This document shows, piece by piece, positions 1 to 6,768 of a DNA stretch of 22,921 bases. Under the pieces are notes generated by a model. It saw only the letters and a program-made list of their open reading frames with translations, did no database searches and was not told where the DNA came from. Position numbers and translations under genes: made by a program. Source of the DNA: a virus. The DNA lies in IMG/VR virus record IMGVR_UViG_3300035703_000417, positions 1 through 22,921 of that record. The stretch is one strand, 5' to 3'. Within the stretch, counting starts at the first letter, position 1; every line of letters begins with the position of its first letter.

Positions 1-867
1 GACTTCCCTGTGATCCTTGCCGGTGCAAACCGTCAGGTTCTCTTGGCCAACTACAACAACGTTGCCGACACATGGCGTCGTTTCTGCTCGATCGGAAGCG
101 TAAGCGATTTCCGCGAGTACAAGCGTCTGCGCATGGGGTCTTTCACTCGTCTCGATGCTCTCGGTGAGAACAGCGAGTACAAGAATAAGAAGATCACCGA
201 TGCTGAGTACGAAAGCATCAGCGCTGAAACTTTCGGAAACATCATCAATGTTTCCCGCAAGATGATCGTGAACGACGATCTCGGCGCATTCACTCGCCTT
301 GCCGCAATGCTCGGACGTGCTGCAGCTCGCTCCATCGAGATCGACGTGTACGCACTTCTCGCTGCCAACCCAACCATGTCTGATGGTGTGGCTTTGTTCC
401 ACGCCAACCATAACAACCTGCTCACTTCCGGTGCTGCCCCTTCAGTAACCGAGTTCGAATTGATGCGCGTGAAGATGGCTCAGCAGATGGATAAAGACAG
501 CAACGAGTATCTCGACTTGCGTCCGTCTATCTGGCTCGGTCCTATCGGCCTTGGTGGTCAAGCTCGCGTCGTAAACGATGCGCAGTACGATCCAGACACT
601 GCTAACAAACTGCAGAAACCTAACATGGTTCGCGGTCTGTTCAGCGACATCGTAGATACTGCACGCCTCACTGGCACTGCATATTACGCGTTCGCTAACC
701 CTACCGAGGAGCCGGTAATCGAGGTTGCATTCCTCGACGGTGTTCAGACTCCAATGATGGAATCCGCAGAGGAGTTCAACATGGACGGAATCAAGTGGAA
801 AGTACGCATGGACTACGGTGTTGGAGCGATCGGATACCGTGGCGTGGTGAAAAACCCAGGCGCTTAA
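1..867 (+). CDS. Major capsid protein, Mu gpT-like, C-terminal part (5' end outside window)
   Basis: The reading frame is open from the first base, so the gene starts upstream of the window and the GTG at position 10 is not its start. The 288 visible residues resemble the C-terminal capsid half of Mu-like gpT major head subunits, often found fused behind a ClpP-like prohead protease. Recognisable parts are a segment with NVSRKMIVNDDLGAF at about residues 83-97, a following helix rich in alanine, the DGVALFHANHNN segment near residue 130, and a C-terminus DYGVGAIGYRGVVKNPG. This HK97-fold protein forms the icosahedral shell. A protease domain may lie upstream but cannot be seen. A hairpin and a DUF2190 gene follow, the usual partner of this capsid type. 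The capsid role is well supported; the fused protease is inference. Confidence 0.88.
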   Translation, partial: DFPVILAGANRQVLLANYNNVADTWRRFCSIGSVSDFREYKRLRMGSFTRLDALGENSEYKNKKITDAEYESISAETFGNIINVSRKMIVNDDLGAFTRLAAMLGRAAARSIEIDVYALLAANPTMSDGVALFHANHNNLLTSGAAPSVTEFELMRVKMAQQMDKDSNEYLDLRPSIWLGPIGLGGQARVVNDAQYDPDTANKLQKPNMVRGLFSDIVDTARLTGTAYYAFANPTEEPVIEVAFLDGVQTPMMESAEEFNMDGIKWKVRMDYGVGAIGYRGVVKNPGA

Positions 868-890
868 TCTGCCAACTGAAATGATCTAAC

Positions 891-910
891 GGGGAGGCTA
901 ACACCTCCCC
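891..910 (+). terminator. Stem-loop after capsid gene, possible leaky terminator
   Basis: GGGGAGG (891-897) pairs perfectly with CCTCCCC (904-910) across a six-base loop, followed by TTATCT. The stem is strong but the T-run is poor. It could be a partial terminator or an RNA 3'-end stabiliser that sets the ratio of capsid to downstream mRNA. Confidence 0.5.
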
Positions 911-937
911 TTATCTAAGAACCTCAATAAAAGAAAC

Positions 938-1267
938 ATGGCACAAAATTTCATTCAGGACGGTAAAGTCCTCGAGTACACCAACGCTGGATCTGCTATC
1001 GCTTCCGGTGCTGCTGTCGTTATGAACGACCTGGTTGGTGTTGCACTTGGTTCAATCGCAAACGGAGCTACCGGTCAGGTTGCTACTGAAGGCGTTTTTG
1101 AATTGACCAAGGAAACTCCTTTGGTGATCAGCCAAGGAGATAAAGTGTATTGGGATGTGGCGAACAGCCGCGTTGACAAAACCAACACCAACAAGGTGCT
1201 TGGCGTTTGCGCTGAAGATGCTGGATCCGCTGCTACCACCGTTAAGGTGAAGCTCGTTCACTTCTAA
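938..1267 (+). CDS. DUF2190 family capsid-associated protein (probable decoration protein)
   Basis: This 109-residue protein matches the DUF2190 family by overall pattern: an N-terminal MAQNFIQDGKVLEYTNAG strand region, an alternating Gly/Ala/Val beta-rich body, the segment ISQGDKVYWD near residue 65, and a C-terminal valine-rich strand. Members lie directly after Mu-like and HK97-like capsid genes and are thought to decorate or stabilise the shell. It follows the capsid gene by about 70 bases that contain a hairpin. The start ATG is preceded by an A-rich stretch with no Shine-Dalgarno. The family call is confident; the decoration role rests on family knowledge and position. Confidence 0.8.
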   Translation: MAQNFIQDGKVLEYTNAGSAIASGAAVVMNDLVGVALGSIANGATGQVATEGVFELTKETPLVISQGDKVYWDVANSRVDKTNTNKVLGVCAEDAGSAATTVKVKLVHF

Positions 1268-1278
1268 TCCTGCTCTCT

Positions 1279-1620
1279 GTGAGCAATCTGTTTGACAGCT
1301 ATCAAGATGGCGTCTTCGACCGTGTGACGACAATCATGGGTCGGGACGCCATTTGGCTTCCTGCCTCTGGCGGTTCTTCCATGACCGGTCGCGTTCTGCT
1401 CAATGAACCAACCGAGAAGGAGATGGTCGGAGACGTGGAGTACAATCCGCGCGTGCGCCACATGGAGTATAAGCACGGAGTCTTCACCGGTCTCTTTGAG
1501 CGAGTGAAAGCGAACCACGCAGAGGAGGTGACAATCGATGGCGTGAAGTATGTCTGCCATAGCGCGAACGCGAAGTTCGACGGGAAGACATACACAATCA
1601 ATGTAGAACCACTGGCATGA
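1279..1620 (+). CDS. Putative head-tail joining / neck protein
   Basis: The 113-residue protein starts with GTG at 1279, only 11 bases after the previous stop; the first ATG, at 1336, would remove about 19 residues of conserved-looking sequence. The protein is beta-rich, with a central segment on modifying existing positions (TGRVLLNEPTEKEMVGDVEYNPRV) and a late segment VTIDGVKYVCHSA. Small proteins of this size and strand pattern in this position are usually head-completion proteins related to lambda gpFII, which attach at the portal and bind the tail. It overlaps the next gene by four bases (ATGA). The function comes from position and general fold impression, not a clear motif. Confidence 0.55.
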   Translation: MSNLFDSYQDGVFDRVTTIMGRDAIWLPASGGSSMTGRVLLNEPTEKEMVGDVEYNPRVRHMEYKHGVFTGLFERVKANHAEEVTIDGVKYVCHSANAKFDGKTYTINVEPLA

Positions 1621-2147
1621 ACTACACAGACTTAGAGAAGGAGATTGTGGACCGCATCATTGCGGTGATGCAGACAAACAACGTGACCGAGATTGAGGTA
1701 TCTTCAATCCCGGACACTGACGATGACTTGAAGAAACCTGTGCGTGCCAAAGGCCGTGTGTGGGTAGAGGTGGCTGGAGACGTGAAGGACGAAGATCCTT
1801 CTTCAACAGCTCACATCCGCCAACTCGAAACGGTCAACATCAATGTGCACATACACTCCAAGTTCAGACACAGTCCATCCGAGAATGAACTCGGTGTGTT
1901 TGAAATTGAGGAGATGGTGAGGAAGTACCTGGTTGGATGGCGTCCTACGCACTTCAACCGCATCTACAAAACTGGCTTTAAGTTCAGCCAGCGTCTCGAG
2001 ACTTCATCGGCTTGGGAGTACACGCTGAGCCTTGCAGCAACAACGCTGATCGTGGAAGACACCGACGCGGCAAACGATCCACTGATCTCACAAATCACAC
2101 TGAATTCAAATGATGGCGCAACCGTTCAGGTTCCGCCGCAATCTTAA
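1617..2147 (+). CDS. Gp37-like neck / tail terminator protein
   Basis: This 176-residue protein resembles the Gp37/DUF1834 type proteins of Mu-like phages. It has an N-terminal helix (TDLEKEIVDRIIAVMQ), a beta strand with VRAKGRVWVEVAGD at about residues 42-55, an ETVNINVHIHSKF strand near residue 72, and a helix that ends in the VRKYLVGWRP segment near residue 103. Family members close the head-proximal end of the tail tube. The start ATG overlaps the upstream stop (ATGA), showing translational coupling. The last 25 residues are polar and low-complexity. The call is moderately secure from order and pattern. Confidence 0.6.
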   Translation: MNYTDLEKEIVDRIIAVMQTNNVTEIEVSSIPDTDDDLKKPVRAKGRVWVEVAGDVKDEDPSSTAHIRQLETVNINVHIHSKFRHSPSENELGVFEIEEMVRKYLVGWRPTHFNRIYKTGFKFSQRLETSSAWEYTLSLAATTLIVEDTDAANDPLISQITLNSNDGATVQVPPQS

Positions 2148-2153
2148 TAAGCT

Positions 2154-3794
2154 ATGCCTGGAGCACCAACTTTCATAACGTTTGCCGACAAGGATAAACT
2201 TGGATCGGCACCGCTCAATAAGTTTCGCGATATCGACGCGAACGAGATCAAGGCCGTGGTGAATGATCACTACGGTTGGCTTGTTACGCACAACACGCAG
2301 CTTACAGACCATGAGTCGAGAATCGTAGACCTCGAGACGATGAACGCCTCCGAGGTGATTTACGATGATACGGACACATCGCTTGGCTTCACTAATGTGC
2401 AGGGCGCAATTGAGGAGGTTGTGAATCGCGTCAATGGCAAGCAGGACGCTTCCGCAGGACTCTCTGATATTGCCGCTCTCTCTGCCGTCAACAATGATTT
2501 CCTGCAGTACAAATCAGGTGCGTGGTCCAACCGCACGATCGCTCAGGTTAAGACGGATCTTAACTACACCAAGTCAGATGTCGGGCTGAGCAATGTTCCG
2601 AACGTCGATACTTCAAACGCTTCAAACATCTCAGCCGGTACGCTTAATGATGCGCGACTCAGCGCGTCTGTTACCCGCGAAGGCAACACGTTCAATGGCG
2701 CTAATCAGCTCCTGAAGCTGGATGCCGGAGGGAAAGTTCCGCAGGCGAATCTTCCGGCGGTAGCAATCACCGACACGTTTGTTGTCGGTTCACAAGTTGC
2801 CATGCTCGCTCTCTCTGCGGAGACCGGAGATGTGGCAGTTCGTACCGACCTGAACAAGTCCTTCATTTTGCAGGGTACCGACCCGAGTGATATCGGAGAT
2901 TGGCAGGAGCTCCTATCACCTACGGCAGCAGTGAGCTCCGTGAACGGCTACACTGGTGTTGTGGTCCTCACAAAGTCCGATGTTGGACTTGGAAGCGTGG
3001 ATAACGTTCAGCAAATTCCGATGTCGTATCTCGACACGGATGCAACGATGGCCGCGAATTCAGATTCGAAGGTTCCATCTCAGAAGGCTGTGAAGTCCTT
3101 CTCAGCCAACTATCAAAAGGTTTCGGACGCAAGTGATTTCCGCGCACGATACGTGCGCATGATCGAATTCATTGCGGGTGTATCTGGCGAGCCAATAACC
3201 ACAAACCACTCTGGCGGAACTGGAGCATTAATTGAAAATGAGGCTGGACATATTGGGATATTTCAGCTGTCAACAGCATCATCGGCTACAGGTAGAGGAT
3301 CCCTCTTAGCGTCAATAAACCCCGCTATTCAGCCTTTTACGGCTGGTGATGGTGCTATCACGTTTGAATCTCAGATCAGAATTCCAACGCTTTCTGATGG
3401 CACTGACACGTATTCCATTAGGCTAGGTTTTCAAGACACGGCAACAGGTGGAGTATCAACTGATGGCGCGTACTTTGAATATCTCCAAACAACATCTGCA
3501 AACTGGAGGTTCGTAACCGCCAACAACTCGACAAGAACGACAACCGAAGGATCATCTCCGGTTGCTGTTGCCTCTGGTTCATGGATAACGTTGCGTGTTG
3601 ATATCAACGCGGACGCCACTGAAGCGAAGTTCTATGTGAACGACACCTTGATTGCTACGACCACAACAAACATTCCAGGATCAGGCCGTGCGTTTGGATA
3701 CGGAGTTCACATACTGAAGTCCGTAGGCACAGCAGCAAGAACCGTTGATATAGATTACATCTACGTCAACAAAACCCTAACCACTCCACGATAA
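2154..3794 (+). CDS. Fibre-like structural protein with C-terminal lectin-type domain
   Basis: This 546-residue protein is built like a phage fibre. Residues 1-65 are helical. A segment YDDTDTSLGFTNVQGAIEEV follows at 70-89. Two copies of a TKSDVGLxxVxNV motif lie at 139-150 and 273-284. The segment DTDATMAANSDSKVPSQKAV at 294-313 is common in tail fibres. Residues 330-546 look like a beta-sandwich of the ConA-like/LamG kind (for example WITLRVDINADATEAKFYVND at 477-497, written here only as a region). It lies between neck and sheath genes rather than with the tail fibres, so it may be a head or neck fibre. The DNA of the C-terminal domain (from about 3160) is more AT-rich than its neighbours and contains both TTA codons of the gene, which suggests domain exchange. 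Receptor or glycan binding is inferred. Confidence 0.65.
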   Translation: MPGAPTFITFADKDKLGSAPLNKFRDIDANEIKAVVNDHYGWLVTHNTQLTDHESRIVDLETMNASEVIYDDTDTSLGFTNVQGAIEEVVNRVNGKQDASAGLSDIAALSAVNNDFLQYKSGAWSNRTIAQVKTDLNYTKSDVGLSNVPNVDTSNASNISAGTLNDARLSASVTREGNTFNGANQLLKLDAGGKVPQANLPAVAITDTFVVGSQVAMLALSAETGDVAVRTDLNKSFILQGTDPSDIGDWQELLSPTAAVSSVNGYTGVVVLTKSDVGLGSVDNVQQIPMSYLDTDATMAANSDSKVPSQKAVKSFSANYQKVSDASDFRARYVRMIEFIAGVSGEPITTNHSGGTGALIENEAGHIGIFQLSTASSATGRGSLLASINPAIQPFTAGDGAITFESQIRIPTLSDGTDTYSIRLGFQDTATGGVSTDGAYFEYLQTTSANWRFVTANNSTRTTTEGSSPVAVASGSWITLRVDINADATEAKFYVNDTLIATTTTNIPGSGRAFGYGVHILKSVGTAARTVDIDYIYVNKTLTTPR

Positions 3795-3813
3795 CCAAAA
3801 TTCACCCGATATT

Positions 3814-3845
3814 TTTGGGTGGTTCAGAACAAAAATTTATATTAG
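3814..3845 (+). promoter_or_regulatory. Bacteroidetes-type promoter adjoining the start codon of the 3850 gene
   Basis: TTTG (3814-3817) and TATATTAG (3838-3845) are separated by 20 bases, which fits the Bacteroidetes -33/-7 pattern TTTG-N(19-21)-TAnnTTTG with one change in the -7 box. Only four bases separate the box from the ATG at 3850, so the transcript would begin at or very near the start codon. The -33 element overlaps a short CACCC/GGGTG hairpin (3803-3821 region). Confidence 0.6.
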
Positions 3846-3849
3846 CGGC

Positions 3850-4032
3850 ATGAATCGAATCACAGGAAACCCAATCACCACAATTGCAGGATGCGTCGTA
3901 ATCGCATCCTCTTGTGCGTATGTGTTCTTTGTTCAAGGCGCAACCTGGACAGAGGCAATTGTTGGCGCTGGTTTCGGTGCCGGTCTTCTCGGCATGAAGG
4001 ACCCTAAATTCACCAAGCGCGATGGCAACTAA
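3850..4032 (+). CDS. Small two-helix membrane protein, holin-like
   Basis: The 60-residue product has two hydrophobic stretches, about residues 9-30 (TTIAGCVVIASSCAYVFFV region) and 35-49 (AIVGAGFGAGLLGM), and a short charged C-terminus KDPKFTKRDGN. Small proteins of this design are common in phages of this host group and are often labelled holins. It has its own promoter, with the ATG four bases past the -7 box. Its gene overlaps the next by 11 bases. It sits about 12 kb from the endolysin, so a lysis role is not supported by neighbours; a membrane role in virion assembly or DNA entry is also possible. Confidence 0.5.
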   Translation: MNRITGNPITTIAGCVVIASSCAYVFFVQGATWTEAIVGAGFGAGLLGMKDPKFTKRDGN

Positions 4033-4360
4033 GAAGTCATACCGAAACGCTACGCAGGCAGACATTCGCTTCATCAATGATGAGCGTCTGCGTGTTCGCA
4101 TCACTCCAGGTGATGTTGCCGATCTCGATGAGAACGATTCGTGGGTGAAGAAGCTCGTTGAGAAAGGAGCTCTTGTAGAGGTTCAGAACGAGACTGCACA
4201 GGAAACCGAGGAGGTGTCTGATGTAGCCTCGAGCACTGAAGAAACTGCGGCAGCTTTCGAGCCGCTTCCTCCATTGGAGGAGAATCCGGAGCAGGAGAAA
4301 GTCTCCAAACCCCGGAGAAAGCAAACCCAAAAAGCAAAGTCCAAACCCTCAAAAAAATAA
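4022..4360 (+). CDS. Small sheath-proximal protein, DUF2635-like N-terminus with acidic/basic tail
   Basis: The 112-residue product has a folded-looking first half (residues 1-55), with a pattern of short strands and W..KLVEKGALVEV near residues 41-54. This resembles the small DUF2635 proteins that lie just before the sheath gene in Mu-like phages. The second half is disordered: an acidic Glu/Thr/Ser stretch (about 56-93) followed by a Lys/Arg-rich end (PRRKQTQKAKSKPSKK). The start overlaps the 3850 gene. The family assignment rests on position and a short resemblance; the charged tail is not typical of that family. The role is unknown. Confidence 0.5.
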   Translation: MATKKSYRNATQADIRFINDERLRVRITPGDVADLDENDSWVKKLVEKGALVEVQNETAQETEEVSDVASSTEETAAAFEPLPPLEENPEQEKVSKPRRKQTQKAKSKPSKK

Positions 4361-4363
4361 GCT

Positions 4364-5776
4364 ATGTCAGCAAACTATCTGCACGGTGTTGAAACCGTCA
4401 TCCTCGACAAAGGACCTCGTCCAATCAGGGCGATCAAGTCTTCTGTCATCTTCCTGGTCGGTGTTGCTCCGGTGGAGACCTCCGGTCAGATTGCTTTGAT
4501 CACCAACGAAACCGAGGCAGCTGCTCTTGGTAAGATGGTGCCCGGCTTCAACATTCCGCACGCGCTGGATGCGATCTTCGCTCAGGGCGGTGCTGGTCCT
4601 GTTGTTGTTGTGAACGTGTTCGACAAGTCTTCGCACACCGAAGCTGTGGCAAACGAAGCCGTCACTGTTGAAGGCCGTAAGTTCCGCACAATTTATCCAA
4701 CCATTACCGATGTGGTTGTGACCAATTCCGCAGGTACGACAACCTACGTGAACGGCACAGACTACACATGGGATCAGTTCGGTGACTTTGTCATTCCGGT
4801 TGGTTCTGCAATCACCGAAGGACAGTCCTTGCTTGTGGACTACTCTCGCTTCGATAATACCAATGTGACCGCGTCACACATCATCGGAACGATCACTTCA
4901 GGTGTTCGCTCCGGTCTGCAGTTGATCGATGAAGTATTCAACCGTTGGGGCTTCAATCCGAAGATCATCATCGCGCCTAAATTCGACGCCTTGACCGGTG
5001 TTGCTGCCGAGATGATCGAGAAGGCCGAAAAGGTTCGTGGTCATTGCATCATCGACCAGGCTGAAGGTGTACTTCCTTCTGCCGCAATCACTGCCCGTGG
5101 AAACGTGTCCGGGATCTACGCGTCTGCAAACAAGCGCGTGATCTATACCTACCCATACGTGATGGCTTACGAGCCATACTTCAATGCAGCACAAAGCCGT
5201 CCGATGTCTCAGTACCTTGCAGGTGTGATGGCGTCTGTGGACTTGAACGAAGGCTACTGGGTAAGCCCATCCAACCACGAGATCAAAGGCATCACTGGTG
5301 TTGAACGCACAATCACATGGGCGATCAACGACGCTTCAACCGAAGCGAATCTGCTCAACGAAGCAGGTTATGTGACCGTTGCCGCAGGCTTCGGTACCGG
5401 TGTTCGCGTGTGGGGTAACCGCTCCGCAGCGTGGCCAACCAGCACAGCTCCTTCCAACTTCATCCCGGTTCAGCGCGTTGCTGACATCTTGCATGAGTCG
5501 GTTGAGCTGGCGATGCTTCAATTCATCGACAAGCCAATCAATAACGCTGTGATCTCCTCCATCAAGGAGAGCGTGAACGCGTTCATCCGAACGCTGGTTC
5601 AGCGCGGCGCGATCGTTGACGGTGAGTGCACCTACGACCCGAACAACAATCCTGCTGTTGAGTTGGCCGCTGGTCACTTGACATTCGATCTCACCTTCAT
5701 GCCTCCAACACCTGCAGAGCGCATCACCTTCCAGTCGTTCATCGACATCAACCTGTTGTCTAACCTGGGCGCATAA
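4364..5776 (+). CDS. Contractile tail sheath protein
   Basis: This 470-residue protein matches the P2 FI/Mu L sheath family. Visible features are the N-terminal HGVETVILDKGPRPI strand, the SSVIFLVGVAP segment near residue 26, the FNPKIIIAPKFD strand near 198, the ASANKRVIYTYPYVM region near 255, and a conserved C-terminal domain with TNVRRxA-like replacement RVADILHESVELAMLQFIDKP (about 368-388 as a region) ending in PAERITFQSFIDINLL. Sheath subunits form a helical cylinder round the tube and contract to drive it into the cell. The P2 protein has 396 residues, so this one carries an extra inserted domain around residues 95-160 that looks like an Ig/beta module (YVNGTDYTWD). The start follows the AATAAGCTATG context with no Shine-Dalgarno. 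Confidence 0.92.
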   Translation: MSANYLHGVETVILDKGPRPIRAIKSSVIFLVGVAPVETSGQIALITNETEAAALGKMVPGFNIPHALDAIFAQGGAGPVVVVNVFDKSSHTEAVANEAVTVEGRKFRTIYPTITDVVVTNSAGTTTYVNGTDYTWDQFGDFVIPVGSAITEGQSLLVDYSRFDNTNVTASHIIGTITSGVRSGLQLIDEVFNRWGFNPKIIIAPKFDALTGVAAEMIEKAEKVRGHCIIDQAEGVLPSAAITARGNVSGIYASANKRVIYTYPYVMAYEPYFNAAQSRPMSQYLAGVMASVDLNEGYWVSPSNHEIKGITGVERTITWAINDASTEANLLNEAGYVTVAAGFGTGVRVWGNRSAAWPTSTAPSNFIPVQRVADILHESVELAMLQFIDKPINNAVISSIKESVNAFIRTLVQRGAIVDGECTYDPNNNPAVELAAGHLTFDLTFMPPTPAERITFQSFIDINLLSNLGA

Positions 5777-5798
5777 TCGCCGCAAATACGAACCTGAT

Positions 5799-6317
5799 AT
5801 GGCTACTACTGTAAACCGCCTCACCAACGCAAACATCTACGTCAACGGAAACAGTCTCCTTGGTAAAGCCGAGGAGATCACCCTTCCGGTGATTAAGCAG
5901 AAGATGTCGGAGCACAAAGCTCTCGGCATGGTTGGTTCCGTCGAATTCCCTTCAGGGATCGACAAGCTCGAAGCAAAGATCAAGTGGAACTCGTTCTACG
6001 CAGACATCATGAAGCAGGTGGCGAATCCGTTCGCTTCACTGCAAATTCAGGTGCGCGCCAACCTCGAGAACTACACTGCTTCCGGACGCACGGGAGAAGT
6101 TCCCGTTGTGTGCATCATGACCTCATCTGCGAAGGATTTCCCGATGGGGAATTTCAAGCAGCATGACAACGTGGAGGCTGAGACCAACCTGAACGTCACC
6201 TACTGCAAGCTCGAGATCGACGGAGAAGTGATCATGGAGATCGACGTTCTCGCAAACATCTACAAGGTAGATGGAACCGATCTGCTCGCAACCTACCGCG
6301 CTAACACTGGCGCGTAA
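5799..6317 (+). CDS. Tail tube protein
   Basis: The 172-residue protein lies directly after the sheath gene and has the size and strand order of the P2 FII/Mu M tube family: an N-terminal NIYVNGNSLLGKAEEITLP segment, then MSEHKALGMVGSVEFPSGID at 33-52, a central AKIKWNSFYADIMKQ region and a C-terminal beta hairpin with LEIDGEVIMEIDVLANIYKVDG (147-168 as a region). It forms the hexameric inner tube through which DNA passes. The VEFPSGIDKLEA segment is characteristic. Spacing from the sheath is 22 bases, so the two are presumably co-transcribed. Confidence 0.9.
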   Translation: MATTVNRLTNANIYVNGNSLLGKAEEITLPVIKQKMSEHKALGMVGSVEFPSGIDKLEAKIKWNSFYADIMKQVANPFASLQIQVRANLENYTASGRTGEVPVVCIMTSSAKDFPMGNFKQHDNVEAETNLNVTYCKLEIDGEVIMEIDVLANIYKVDGTDLLATYRANTGA

Positions 6318-6343
6318 TCCGCAACCAACAACACACGATAACC

Positions 6344-6622
6344 ATGGCAAAACAAGAAAAACCCAAAACCGTCGAGAATCCAGACGGTACGAAAGCACTC
6401 ACTCTGCCGTCCGGGAAGGTCGCAACGATCCTTCCCGGAAAAGGCATTCACTCCCGCAAGGCCGTTCAGATGATCGACGGTGACATGAGCCTCTACATCA
6501 ATGCGCTCATGTGTCAGTTGGTCGAAATCGACGGCAAGAAGGTTGTGATGGAGGACTTCGACCAGATGAACATCAAGGACTACAACACCCTGATGGCAGA
6601 ATTCTCTGACGCAAATTTTTAA
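6344..6622 (+). CDS. Tail assembly chaperone, short (0-frame) product
   Basis: This 92-residue protein resembles the Mu gp41/Phage_TAC_7 type tail assembly proteins (ALTLPSGKVATILPGKGIHS, then a helical second half). Such proteins bind the tape measure during tail assembly and are absent from the finished virion. It lies between tube and tape measure genes, as expected. Its last sense codons form the heptamer A_AAT_TTT (6613-6619) directly before the TAA stop. A -1 shift there gives a 141-residue product that ends at 6768 on the tape measure start codon. The family call is good; the frameshift is read directly from the sequence and fits known E/E' and G/GT pairs. Confidence 0.85.
   Translation: MAKQEKPKTVENPDGTKALTLPSGKVATILPGKGIHSRKAVQMIDGDMSLYINALMCQLVEIDGKKVVMEDFDQMNIKDYNTLMAEFSDANF
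6613..6619 (+). other. Programmed -1 frameshift slippery site A_AAT_TTT
   Basis: In the zero frame, codons AAT (6614-6616) and TTT (6617-6619) precede the stop TAA (6620-6622). Slipping back one base re-pairs the tRNAs as AAA and TTT, fitting the X_XXY_YYZ rule. The -1 frame then stays open for 49 codons and ends exactly where the tape measure begins. Confidence 0.85.
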
Positions 6623-6768
6623 TAAGCGCGGAAGGCCTAGCCTTTACCGCGCACTTCCTGAGCACTTCGCTCAGAGAATTGGATGAGATGGATCTTGCTG
6701 ACGTGTGCTTCTGGTACACCGAAGCCATCAAACTCCACAACAAACTGAATAAAGCTCCCGATGCCTGA
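6619..6768 (+). CDS. Tail assembly chaperone frameshift extension (-1 frame)
   Basis: This is the second half of the fusion made by the -1 slip at 6613-6619, not an independent gene; it has no start codon of its own in a sensible place. The 49 codons encode LISAEGLAFTAHFLSTSLRE then LDEMDLADVCFWYTEAIKLH and a short tail, a helical segment with the acidic-aromatic look (DLADVCFWYTEA) of gpE'/gp42-type extensions. In related phages the extension recruits the tail tube while the N-terminal part binds the tape measure. Its TGA overlaps the tape measure ATG (TGATG). Conservation of an open frame through the whole gap supports it strongly. Confidence 0.82.
   Translation, partial: LISAEGLAFTAHFLSTSLRELDEMDLADVCFWYTEAIKLHNKLNKAPDA

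Noticed and set aside
5984-6166. Plus-strand 60-codon frame inside the tube gene
   Set aside because: It is out of frame with a secure gene and is Arg/His-rich without motifs.
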